A DNA stretch of 8,630 bases from RGIG5579 sp045544655 (GTDB taxonomy: Bacteria; Bacillota; Clostridia; Oscillospirales; SIG627). Within the stretch, counting starts at the first letter, position 1. The number at the start of each line of letters is the position of its first letter. A program made the translations under genes and the position numbers. Below the pieces are notes generated by a model, which did no database searches, was not told the DNA's origin, and worked only from the letters and a program-made list of their open reading frames with translations. Below, piece after piece: positions 1-7,846 of this stretch. The stretch lies in NCBI GenBank assembly GCA_045544655.1, contig JAZPZL010000024.1, forward strand, positions 1-8,630, in the 5' to 3' direction.

Positions 1-725
1 TTATATTCACACCAATTGACTCCCCAGGGTTCATTTGCCTTTACAAAGAAGGAGATGAATCCTACCTCTCCCCTACCTCCAAGGCATTGAGTGATATTAA
101 GGATTTTGATTCCGTGGTTGACACAAACGGAATCTCTTTTAAAGTCGAAGAATCAAAATACGACAAAAAATCTTTTTGTATCAAAAACCAAGATGCACAA
201 ATCGGTGAAATCTTTACTGTCGAATCCAAAGTACTATCATCCGAAAACAGATTTTCAGGAAGATTCTCCGCAAAGCTTGCTTGCATTTTCGTTTTGACCA
301 AGCTTGCCGATCTTTTAAAAAATCCAAGCGTTGCGCTGTGCTTTACCGCCGGGTATCACTCCGCTACGCGTGCTGAAGCCAACGTAATGAACAGAACGGG
401 CGCAAGCAATGCCGTTTTCTTGAATTTTGCCGAAAGTGATGCATCTGAAAGTTCACCGATCCTCGCAATAAAGGACGGCAAGCATTTTTCATCAAAGATC
501 CTTACCGAAAAATTTATGACCTCTTGCAAAAATAATGGCATTTCGATCCAAGCAGTCGTATTTGACAAGGCGATCACCGCTGCTGAGAGAAGCTATGCGC
601 CCCAAGTCATGGAAATACTTTCATTAGCGCTCCCTTGCTCACAACCGTACACAGATAAAGAAAAGGTATGGGGAACCGAAGCAATGCTTCAAGCATTGAC
701 CCACTTTTTAAATTCAGATCTATAA
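1..725 (+). CDS. M42-family aminopeptidase-like protein, probably non-catalytic, 5'-truncated by the window
   Basis: The frame is open from base 3 to the TAA at 723-725, giving about 240 codons with the true start upstream of the window. A TTG at 87 has no convincing ribosome-binding site and in-frame coding continues before it, so I do not take it as the start. By eye the order of segments follows M42 (glutamyl aminopeptidase/endoglucanase-like) peptidases: TPIDSPGF where the family has AHMDEIGF; SGRFSAKLAC where it has GKALDDRVGC; CFTAGYHSATRAEA where it has FTVQEEVGLRGA; AVFLNFAESDA where it has aiavDvtxAxD; then GISIQ; then LALPCSQPYTDKE where it has isiPlRYxHsxxE. All the usual metal ligands (His, Asp, Glu, Asp, His) and the catalytic Glu therefore appear replaced, although the scaffold and C-terminal length fit. 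It may be a structural or regulatory paralogue of an active M42 subunit. The family call is moderate; the lack of activity is inference. It converges on the glucan synthase gene, 14 bp away. Confidence 0.62.
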   Translation, partial: IFTPIDSPGFICLYKEGDESYLSPTSKALSDIKDFDSVVDTNGISFKVEESKYDKKSFCIKNQDAQIGEIFTVESKVLSSENRFSGRFSAKLACIFVLTKLADLLKNPSVALCFTAGYHSATRAEANVMNRTGASNAVFLNFAESDASESSPILAIKDGKHFSSKILTEKFMTSCKNNGISIQAVVFDKAITAAERSYAPQVMEILSLALPCSQPYTDKEKVWGTEAMLQALTHFLNSDL

Positions 726-729
726 ATGC

Positions 730-757
730 ATAACGGGCATCAAGAGATGCCCGTTAT
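730..757. terminator. Hairpin between convergent genes, likely bidirectional terminator
   Basis: A perfect inverted repeat has 12-bp arms (ATAACGGGCATC and its complement) around the 4-base loop AAGA. It begins 4 bases after the stop of the M42-like gene. The plus-strand side is followed by the fairly T-rich ATTCTTTCTT. The minus-strand side is followed by GCATTTATA, a weaker tail. The last codons and the TGA of the minus-strand glucan synthase lie inside the structure, so a single hairpin could end both convergent transcripts. The stem is certain from the sequence. Termination is inferred from position and tail, and is better supported for the plus strand. Confidence 0.68.
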
Positions 758-3700
758 ATTCTTTCTTCGCTTTTCAAAATCCTGGATGCTTTTCAGAAAC
801 TGCAAATACCAACCTGCGGCACCGGTATACCAGCTCCATCCGCCGTGCCCCTGATAGCCTTTCGCATCGTAAACGTCACCGCACAAAACGTAAGGCTCTC
901 TTTGATAAGATTCAAAGCAGTCCGTACTGAGGTTTTGTGTGGGGTCGAGAATCTCCATAATCTCCTTTGCCATACGGAAAAACTCGGGATCGTTCGTCTT
1001 TTCAGAAAATTGCAGAAGCGCTATACCGAACCAAACGGCAGCGTGGGTGTATTGTCCACCGTTTTCCCTGACGCCTGAACAGTATTTTTGAATATAACCT
1101 ACGGGAGGAGATAGATTTGCAAATGGCTTGCAAAACAGCTTTACAATTCTGTGATCCTTATCCACCAATACGTCAAACGCCGCTCGCAAAGCGCTTTTCA
1201 CTTTATCTTCCTCCAAAGCGTTTTCCGTTCCGAAAAACTCTGTGAAATATAACGCTGAAAAAGCTTGGGTAATCAAATCAATACTGCATTCCGATTCAAG
1301 GGTAACGTCATTTCCAAGAACATGACCGTTTTTCCTGAATGCTCTGCAAAACCATACTCCGTTGTATGAGGATAGAATTCCATTTTTCAAGTGACTGAGA
1401 AAATCATTGATCTCTCTGCAAAGAGAAGACGCAGCATATTTTTTCATACGGTTCAGACAAATAGCTGAAAAGAAAGCAAGCCACACACTTTCGCCATCCA
1501 CTTGATTCATTCCGTCGTTCCAGTCACCGCAACCGATCCAAGGCAAGCCGTGTTCACCGATTCCTCTTGCCATCGATAGCTTTGCGGCTCGTTCAAGGTG
1601 ATCAAGCATCGTACCGCTTTCAGCTTTTTCGGCACAAATATATTTTTCATTCTCATCCTCATTTAGCTCTTCACCAATCAAAAACGGTACTTGAACGTTT
1701 AAAAATTCATAGTCCTTCGTTTTTTCAATATAAGCATCCGCAACGAAAATTAGCCACAGGTAATCGTCACTGCAACGGGAACGAATTCCCGGATCCCATC
1801 GGTTTTCATTACGGATGGGATGCCACCAATGAAGAACGTCTCCTTCGCGGAATTGATGTGCGGCACAACGAATCAAATGGATTTTCGTGCGTTCCGGATC
1901 ATCCTCCAAAAATACAAGGCTGTCCTGCAATTGGTCGCGGAAGCCGTAAGCACCGCTGGACTGGTAAAGCCCCGTTCTGCCGAGAAAACGGGAATGGAGC
2001 ACCTGATACTTCAACCAAAATTGCAAAGGAGACGCATTTTTCTCTATCTTACTTATTCTGTTACATTCAGAAAGAATTTCCTCTAAATGATGATTCAAAC
2101 AATTCTTCAAGAATTCATAATGATTTTCACTGAAAACACCTCCTAAAGCAAATACGTTCTCCTCCGAACACTCGCTCTCAAAAAGCAGTCTGTTTCCGTT
2201 TTTAAAAACAGAAAGCGTCGGTGCATTTGTAAATACGAATCCCCGATCCCGATAATCCGTATAAAACGCAGGTTTCACTAAAGCAAAATTTCCTTCTGTT
2301 TCAATGAGTATATTTCGATCGCTGAGCCTTCCAATACACGGTACGAAAGAGTAGCGCAGTCTTGATTGCTGAAGAAAGGGCTTCGCAAAAATCACGGATA
2401 CCACCTTTACAGAAAGCTTATTTGGGATCGTAGCGATCACGGAATATTCATTGTCAAGCACCTTTCCTTTATAAAGTGCCACCGAATCGTAATACGTTAC
2501 ACGATTTGCCATCTGAAGAAGATCGTAATGCTTATTATCGAGTTCAAGATATATTTTTTCACCGTCTTCCTTTTTCGGAAGATTGTCCCATTTTGAAATA
2601 CGGTTCAATCCCGCATTGCGATACCAGGTGTAGCCAAGAGAATTCTGATTACAGACAAAGCCTGAAATACCGTTTGAAACGACGTGAGAAAAAGGTACGC
2701 CCGGGTCGTAAAGGGATTTATCAAGTTCAAATCCGTTTTTCATCAGGTATCCCACCTGTTCCGCTTTACCTTTTTCAAAGATTTGGCGTTGAATTGCAAG
2801 TTCCCTTTCCGAAACACTTTCAAGCAAAGGCTTCTTTTCACTCAGAAAACTGAAAGCAATACTTTGCCAGACAGACAAATCCTCCTCGTTTGTACCGATA
2901 ATGTGGATACCGGGATGCTTGCCGATCAAAAAATTACAGCGATATTCTCGAATCAGATCGGAGAGGACATCACCATAGGGATCAAAATAGCCTTTTCCAT
3001 TGGGCCGAAGGATCACAAGATCGTATTTCAAAACACCGGATAACATTAGCTTTTTATAAGCACAAACCGTTTCGCCAACTCTTTTCAATTCCTTTTTATC
3101 CGTAGACTCCGATTGCAAAGCAATGATGGGCCAATCTCCCGATACTCCGTTTTTCCAAAGAAAATCAACTTTTTGAGCATCACGATCACAGAAGAAAAAT
3201 CTTTGAGCATCCGTCATTACCAGCATTTTTTCAAGAATCCTCTCGGAATTCTTCGTAGTGGCGCAGATCTCGTTCAAACGATTGAATTTTCTCTCTCCTT
3301 GTAGACAAATCGCTTTTGATAAATGATACGCTCCGTCAAAGCAAGTCTCATACGAGTCATTACTGAATTGACCCGGATGAATCAAGATCGGTATTACACA
3401 ATTTTCTGCGGAAGAATAGGAAAAAATCATTTTTACGCCCGAATGGAAAATCATTCGGTTTTCAAAGAATGATCCTTCCTCAAAGTTTGCGATTTTCGTT
3501 TTGTATTTACACGGAGAATAGATTTTTATTTCGAGGTGTTCGTTCAGCTCTCTTCTTCGTATCAATAGATTTGCACCGTCAAAGGAAGCCTCAAGAGATA
3601 AATCGCGAAATGCGGGATGGGCGTAATATTCCCGCTCATCCAGCAAAAGCGGATCAAAATCAAATTCAACACGACAGCTTTGCGGAAAACCGTTTAATTC

Positions 3701-6700
3701 AAGTCGAAGAAAAAATCCGTCCTTTCCAAACACGGGCGAAAGCTTCAAAATTGCGGATTTCTTTTTATAAACCCAAATATACTCAATTCCCAGAGCGGTA
3801 TAACGCATTTTTACGTTTTTTTGCTCCGAATTTTGAAATGAAATCTCCTCACCCTCGCTGATGATACGGCAACGGATTCCACCGCAATCGCGCTTGAATA
3901 CACTCTTTGAATGAAATAGGAATCGGTTTTCTCCGTTATCATAGCCGATTACGGTGCATTTTCCATCAGTGAGGATTTTTCCCAGTGTAGCATCCTCCTT
4001 GATCAGGACAGTCTCGTCTTCTGCGAAGGTGGTCTTTTTTGAAATCGAGATAGGTTCTCTCTTTTTCCGATAGATCTTTCCTTCGATCGGAAAGCGTTCC
4101 CCAAGCAATTCTCTCACTTCAAAAAAGCCGCTCCGACTCATATATCGTTCTACGTTTTTATTGTCACAGAGGGCGTTTGCCAAGGAAAGAAAGCTCATTC
4201 CCTTATGATGCGCCATATATGATTTTACAACGGTATAATCGTGAATAAAATTCGAGTTGAATTCCACCGCCTCAAAAAAGCCCATAGGACCTTTTGCTCC
4301 AAGCTTTTCCAGGATGCGAAGATTGTTAAGCGCTTCTCTTCCCGCTTTTTGAAGCATCAAAAAGGTAGAATATGAGGAAAAAACCTTATGACTGTTTCTT
4401 TTTTCCTGAACGGTCAAAAAAGGGACACCAAAAGCCATATACTGCAAATTTCCCGCTTCGTCTACCTGAGAATGTCCGCTTTCACTGATTCCCCAGAGAT
4501 CGCCATATTCCGTAGAACAGTAACATTTATTCTGGCAAAACCAAGCAAAATTCAAGCTTTCATCTTCCAAAGAATTATCCACAATTGGCAAAAACAGTGA
4601 CGGCATAAAATACTCAAAGCACGTTCCTGACCAAGATCCGATCCCGACGCGACCCAAAAATGACAGAACGGGTCTTTGCGTCGTATACCAATGGGAAGGC
4701 TGAATCTGGCGAGATGCAATCGCGAAGAAGGAAGTAATTCTCGCCTCACTCATATACAGATCGTAATGTGATACGAGCTTTCCCGTTTCATCGGGAAAAA
4801 TACCCACGTAAAACAAATTCCGTTCATGATCGAATAATGCTTTAAAATTGGCGGAGCTTATTTCCTTTTCGACTCGATCATAAAGGCGCAAAGCCTCTTC
4901 ATAGCTACTCCATTCCCGCAAAGCCGAGGCTACGACGACCAGAGAGGAAACGAAGTTTCCGCTGTCTACCGTTGAAATGAATCGATCTCCGATCACTCCT
5001 AAGGTTGAAAGGTCATACCAATTATAAAGATGGCCTTGATAATGCTCCATCTTCTCAATGCTGTCCATCGCTTTTTCAATGGATTTTAAACACTCCGAGA
5101 TGGAAATCAGATCAAGATCAACCGCGCTGACAAGACTTGCAAGATACAAGCCGATATTCGTCGGCGACGTTCTGTTTGCTATTTTTTCAACAGGCTCAAA
5201 TTGAATGTTATCAGGCGGTAAAAAGGAGCTGTTTTCATTCACAGCGCTTTGGAAAAACAGAAATTCCTTTTTCGCCAGTTCAAGCAGTGTATTTTTTTCA
5301 CGTTTTGTCAAAACGTCTGTTTCGACGTATGGCTGGGAAAGCGCCAGCATAATGAAGGGATAAAATACAAAAGCAAGAGACAGAAAAAGAAGCAGTGGCG
5401 TGTGCGAAAGTAGTAGAAGAACCAAAGCACCCAGGATCGACGGCAAATAGAATAATAACGGATCCTTTTTGTTTGCAGAAAACGGAGAATAGGTTTGCCA
5501 TTCCAAAAGCTTTTTCTTTGAAAACAGTAAACGGTATACACTACGCAAAATCGCATCGGAATTGTTAAAAGCCTTATGGCAAATCCCGGACAAGGAAAGT
5601 ACGCATTGATAAAAGGAATTCAGCAAGCGGTTTCGCATTCTGGATTGAAACCGTCTGCCGAGGATTTGAAAATTTCCGCCCAGTAAGAATGCAAACAGCT
5701 CTCGAATCAGGGGGAAAAATTCATACAGAATTACGATACTGCACCCAAAAAGCGCCGTTTTTTTGGAAGAAAAAGAAGAAAAGAGTAAAATGGAGAGTTG
5801 AAAAATCGGAATCAAGTATGATAACAAATTCTCAAGGGCAAACAGGACCCTTCTCTTCGGCAAAACACGAAAAAGCGCGATGTTTTGCACGTCACCGCGA
5901 ATCCAGCGGTGCAATCTTTTGTCAAAGCTGATGGCGTCTTGTGGGTCTGAGTCAAGAAAATATTCATCCAGAACTGCACCGCAACGAAGCAATGCACCTT
6001 CTGGCATATCGTGACTGAGAATTTTTTGCTGTGGAATAACGTCCTTCAAAACGGTGCGGTAAGCCTCCACGTCGATGATTCCCTTCCCGCAAAAATTTCC
6101 TTCTCCGAATAAGGTTTGCATGGTATCGTAATTTGCCGAAGCATAAGGAATACATCCGCTTCCGTTGCTATAGATCTTGGCAAAGGGCGTAGAGATCTTG
6201 TTGAGCAATGACGGAGCAACTCGCGGCTGAAGAATGCCATATCCGTCCTTAACGTAAATCGTGCCGTTGTTACGCTGTGACAAAATCGGTTTGTTCAGAG
6301 GATGAAGCATTCTTCCCAAAAGTCGTTTTGCTTGACCGATCCCAAGCTCTGTATCACCGTCAAGACAGATCAGATATTTGGAACCAACTACCTTTGCATG
6401 CCCGAAGAAATGATATCCATCGGGCAAACTCCCCAAGGAAATAAATTCTGCAAATTCGTGTATCGCTCCTCTCTTTCGTTCCCAGCCTACGTAGGCATTT
6501 TCGCTTTCGTGAAAAACGCGGGAACGGATCATAGCAAAAAAGCTGGGATCTTCTGAGGATAAGCTTTCGATTTCTTTCTGTAAATACGCGATCACCTTTT
6601 GATCTGATTTACTTACTGCTTCTTTGTACTGCGGAAGATCACACAGAAGTCCGAAATACAGTTCATCGCCTTCATCCTTGTTGTTATAACGATATTGCTT

Positions 6701-7672
6701 CAGCTTGGATAAAAGTCTTCCAACGTCATTTTCATTGCAAACAAGGGATGCGATAACAACGCAGGTTTTCTCTTCTACGCCAATAGAATCACACTTTACG
6801 CTGGGAATCACCTCGTTTTTAATAACCCTTGAGAGCAATTGATCCCCTATTGATTTTACAGAAAAATAGAGCATGGGAAATATGAACAACGGGAACCACA
6901 GAGACTCTGTATACAAAAACAACAAAACAGAAACAACTAAGGAAACAATAAAAATTGGAAGAAAATAGAATCGAACGTGCTTCTTCTTTTTTAAACAAAA
7001 ACCGATGTGCTTTTTGTCTTTCATTGCGCGTTGCAAAATCGTGTTTGCATACGCTTCCCGTGACATTTTTTTATGAGCAGCTTCCTTTTTGATCCTTTCA
7101 CGGTACAATGATCGGGTCTCCCCCGTCATTTTTGTATAGATCCCCGCAGGATCAGAACGAAGAATACGCTCCAAAGGTGAAAAAGATAAAGCAATTCGAT
7201 GAAAATCCAGCCCGTTCATTTGATGAAGAGAGCGAATCAAGCGAGGGATCATGGAGGGATTTTCGGAAATTGCAAAAGCGATCGCTCTTAACGAGCTGAT
7301 AAAAAACGCTTCTCTCACACGATCCAGCTCTTCTTCTTTGAAAGAAAAATTCTTTTCCGCTTCACTCAGAATCATTTGCACATCTTCTTTCGAGCCGGAA
7401 AAATCCTCTGCCAAAACCGCTTGCAACAAAAAATCCCCAAAGACGCGTCGCAATCGGGACCGTTTTACGTCAATGCTTTTCGAGACTGACAGAACAAAAT
7501 CAAAATTATCATTGAGCCAGCGACCCGCTTCAGTATCTTCAAAAGAGGCTTTTCTTCCTTTTTTAACGGTTTTCACTGCTGAATTCAAAATCGCAGACAA
7601 TTGACTTCCGGAATAAAACCGCTTGTTTGTAGATAGCTGTGACAGTTTTTTTCGTAATTCTTCCGTATTCAT
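740..7672 (-). CDS. ndvB: Cyclic beta-1,2-glucan synthase (GT84 - GH189-like - GH94), membrane-bound, 2,310 aa
   Basis: Predicted to polymerise glucose from UDP-glucose into beta-1,2-glucan at the membrane and close it into a ring. Residues 1-230 are a cytoplasmic lead-in ending in the family segment DPAGIYTKM (174-182). Hydrophobic helices lie near 235-254, 257-272, 609-634, 640-665, 739-756 and 758-778, matching the six-segment plan of known synthases. The GT84 core shows LDGDTEL (D438, D440), LQPRV (481-485), SHDMPEG (553-559) and RLHRWIRGD (586-594, the R/QxxRW motif). The middle domain, about 790-1200, shows GHLYNWYD, TVDSGNF, YDLYMSEARITSF, SWSGTCFEYFMP (E1020), GISESGHS (E1064) and MAHHKGM, as in the cyclization domain now called GH189. 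The C-terminal GH94 module, about 1640-2290, has GAYGFRDQLQDS, HWWHP, GCGDWNDGMN (D2053 in the DWND motif that carries the general acid), ENGGQYTHAAVW and GGWSWYTGAAGWY. Alphaproteobacterial relatives have about 2,800 residues, so this one is compact. The ATG at 7672 is chosen because GGAAGGTG lies just upstream. The symbol is family-level only. Confidence 0.93.
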   Translation of the reverse strand: MNTEELRKKLSQLSTNKRFYSGSQLSAILNSAVKTVKKGRKASFEDTEAGRWLNDNFDFVLSVSKSIDVKRSRLRRVFGDFLLQAVLAEDFSGSKEDVQMILSEAEKNFSFKEEELDRVREAFFISSLRAIAFAISENPSMIPRLIRSLHQMNGLDFHRIALSFSPLERILRSDPAGIYTKMTGETRSLYRERIKKEAAHKKMSREAYANTILQRAMKDKKHIGFCLKKKKHVRFYFLPIFIVSLVVSVLLFLYTESLWFPLFIFPMLYFSVKSIGDQLLSRVIKNEVIPSVKCDSIGVEEKTCVVIASLVCNENDVGRLLSKLKQYRYNNKDEGDELYFGLLCDLPQYKEAVSKSDQKVIAYLQKEIESLSSEDPSFFAMIRSRVFHESENAYVGWERKRGAIHEFAEFISLGSLPDGYHFFGHAKVVGSKYLICLDGDTELGIGQAKRLLGRMLHPLNKPILSQRNNGTIYVKDGYGILQPRVAPSLLNKISTPFAKIYSNGSGCIPYASANYDTMQTLFGEGNFCGKGIIDVEAYRTVLKDVIPQQKILSHDMPEGALLRCGAVLDEYFLDSDPQDAISFDKRLHRWIRGDVQNIALFRVLPKRRVLFALENLLSYLIPIFQLSILLFSSFSSKKTALFGCSIVILYEFFPLIRELFAFLLGGNFQILGRRFQSRMRNRLLNSFYQCVLSLSGICHKAFNNSDAILRSVYRLLFSKKKLLEWQTYSPFSANKKDPLLFYLPSILGALVLLLLSHTPLLLFLSLAFVFYPFIMLALSQPYVETDVLTKREKNTLLELAKKEFLFFQSAVNENSSFLPPDNIQFEPVEKIANRTSPTNIGLYLASLVSAVDLDLISISECLKSIEKAMDSIEKMEHYQGHLYNWYDLSTLGVIGDRFISTVDSGNFVSSLVVVASALREWSSYEEALRLYDRVEKEISSANFKALFDHERNLFYVGIFPDETGKLVSHYDLYMSEARITSFFAIASRQIQPSHWYTTQRPVLSFLGRVGIGSWSGTCFEYFMPSLFLPIVDNSLEDESLNFAWFCQNKCYCSTEYGDLWGISESGHSQVDEAGNLQYMAFGVPFLTVQEKRNSHKVFSSYSTFLMLQKAGREALNNLRILEKLGAKGPMGFFEAVEFNSNFIHDYTVVKSYMAHHKGMSFLSLANALCDNKNVERYMSRSGFFEVRELLGERFPIEGKIYRKKREPISISKKTTFAEDETVLIKEDATLGKILTDGKCTVIGYDNGENRFLFHSKSVFKRDCGGIRCRIISEGEEISFQNSEQKNVKMRYTALGIEYIWVYKKKSAILKLSPVFGKDGFFLRLELNGFPQSCRVEFDFDPLLLDEREYYAHPAFRDLSLEASFDGANLLIRRRELNEHLEIKIYSPCKYKTKIANFEEGSFFENRMIFHSGVKMIFSYSSAENCVIPILIHPGQFSNDSYETCFDGAYHLSKAICLQGERKFNRLNEICATTKNSERILEKMLVMTDAQRFFFCDRDAQKVDFLWKNGVSGDWPIIALQSESTDKKELKRVGETVCAYKKLMLSGVLKYDLVILRPNGKGYFDPYGDVLSDLIREYRCNFLIGKHPGIHIIGTNEEDLSVWQSIAFSFLSEKKPLLESVSERELAIQRQIFEKGKAEQVGYLMKNGFELDKSLYDPGVPFSHVVSNGISGFVCNQNSLGYTWYRNAGLNRISKWDNLPKKEDGEKIYLELDNKHYDLLQMANRVTYYDSVALYKGKVLDNEYSVIATIPNKLSVKVVSVIFAKPFLQQSRLRYSFVPCIGRLSDRNILIETEGNFALVKPAFYTDYRDRGFVFTNAPTLSVFKNGNRLLFESECSEENVFALGGVFSENHYEFLKNCLNHHLEEILSECNRISKIEKNASPLQFWLKYQVLHSRFLGRTGLYQSSGAYGFRDQLQDSLVFLEDDPERTKIHLIRCAAHQFREGDVLHWWHPIRNENRWDPGIRSRCSDDYLWLIFVADAYIEKTKDYEFLNVQVPFLIGEELNEDENEKYICAEKAESGTMLDHLERAAKLSMARGIGEHGLPWIGCGDWNDGMNQVDGESVWLAFFSAICLNRMKKYAASSLCREINDFLSHLKNGILSSYNGVWFCRAFRKNGHVLGNDVTLESECSIDLITQAFSALYFTEFFGTENALEEDKVKSALRAAFDVLVDKDHRIVKLFCKPFANLSPPVGYIQKYCSGVRENGGQYTHAAVWFGIALLQFSEKTNDPEFFRMAKEIMEILDPTQNLSTDCFESYQREPYVLCGDVYDAKGYQGHGGWSWYTGAAGWYLQFLKSIQDFEKRRKNITGIS

Positions 7673-7676
7673 TGCG

Positions 7677-7684
7677 CACCTTCC
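7677..7684 (-). promoter_or_regulatory. Ribosome-binding site of the glucan synthase gene
   Basis: On the minus strand, GGAAGGTG is followed by four bases (CGCA) and then the ATG at 7672. This decides the start: the same frame stays open to an ATG at 7759, but that would add 29 residues unrelated to the family, lacks a comparable site, and would place the likely promoter inside the coding region. Confidence 0.75.
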
Positions 7685-7703
7685 AATTGTTAAATGTTTT
7701 CTT

Positions 7704-7734
7704 ATTATGACTGAAAACAAAAAATCGTATGCAA
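7704..7734 (-). promoter_or_regulatory. Candidate promoter of the glucan synthase gene
   Basis: Reading the minus strand, TTGCAT (7734-7729) and CATAAT (7709-7704) resemble sigma-A -35 and -10 boxes. The spacer is 19 bp, longer than the preferred 17, so this would be a weak or activator-dependent promoter. It would give a leader of roughly 25-30 bases before the ATG at 7672. No better pair was seen in the divergent region. Confidence 0.35.
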
Positions 7735-7759
7735 ATTGAGGTGAAATTACGGAAAACAC

Positions 7760-7788
7760 TTGCTTTTTTTTAAGATTTACTGTAGAAT
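7760..7788 (+). promoter_or_regulatory. Probable sigma-A promoter of valS
   Basis: TTGCTT (7760-7765) and TAGAAT (7783-7788) are separated by exactly 17 bp. The spacer begins with a run of eight T (7764-7771). Transcription would begin near 7795, leaving a leader of only about 50 bases before the valS ATG. The hexamers and spacing are direct observations; the start point is estimated from them. Confidence 0.65.
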
Positions 7789-7800
7789 AGATTGATTAAA

Positions 7801-7823
7801 TATGCGCGGATTGTCTGCGCATA
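7801..7823 (+). promoter_or_regulatory. Hairpin or palindromic operator in the valS leader
   Basis: TATGCGC (7801-7807) pairs perfectly with GCGCATA (7817-7823). A G-T and a G-C pair extend the stem inward to 9 bp, leaving a five-base loop ATTGT. It starts a few bases after the predicted transcription start and ends 23 bases before the ATG. The bases after it are A-rich (AAAATAGAAAG), so it is not an intrinsic terminator. It could be a 5' mRNA-stabilising hairpin or a protein-binding palindrome. The sequence does not decide between these. Confidence 0.5.
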
Positions 7824-7846
7824 AAATAGAAAGATCGAGGTTTATC

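Noticed and set aside
87..725. TTG at 87 as the real start of the first gene
   Set aside because: The reading frame continues upstream to the window edge with family-like sequence (TPIDSPGF), and no ribosome-binding site sits at the right distance, so the gene is cut by the window instead.
1567..2133. 188-codon open frame on the plus strand
   Set aside because: It lies entirely antisense to the GH94-coding part of the glucan synthase, has no recognisable domain or convincing ribosome-binding site, and is explained as a shadow of the strongly conserved minus-strand gene.
3439..3462. Intragenic hairpin CCGAATG/CATTCGG followed by TTTT on the plus strand
   Set aside because: The stem is only 7 bp inside a coding region with no plus-strand transcript to end. 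It looks coincidental, encoding ordinary residues around ENRMIFHSG on the minus strand.
3469..3861. 130-codon plus-strand open frame
   Set aside because: It is opposite to the middle of the glucan synthase, with no start signal and no recognisable product.
7673..7759. Longer N-terminus of the glucan synthase from an ATG at 7759 (29 extra residues)
   Set aside because: The ATG at 7672 has a strong GGAAGGTG site and starts a sequence typical of the family. The longer start has no comparable site and would swallow the only promoter candidate.
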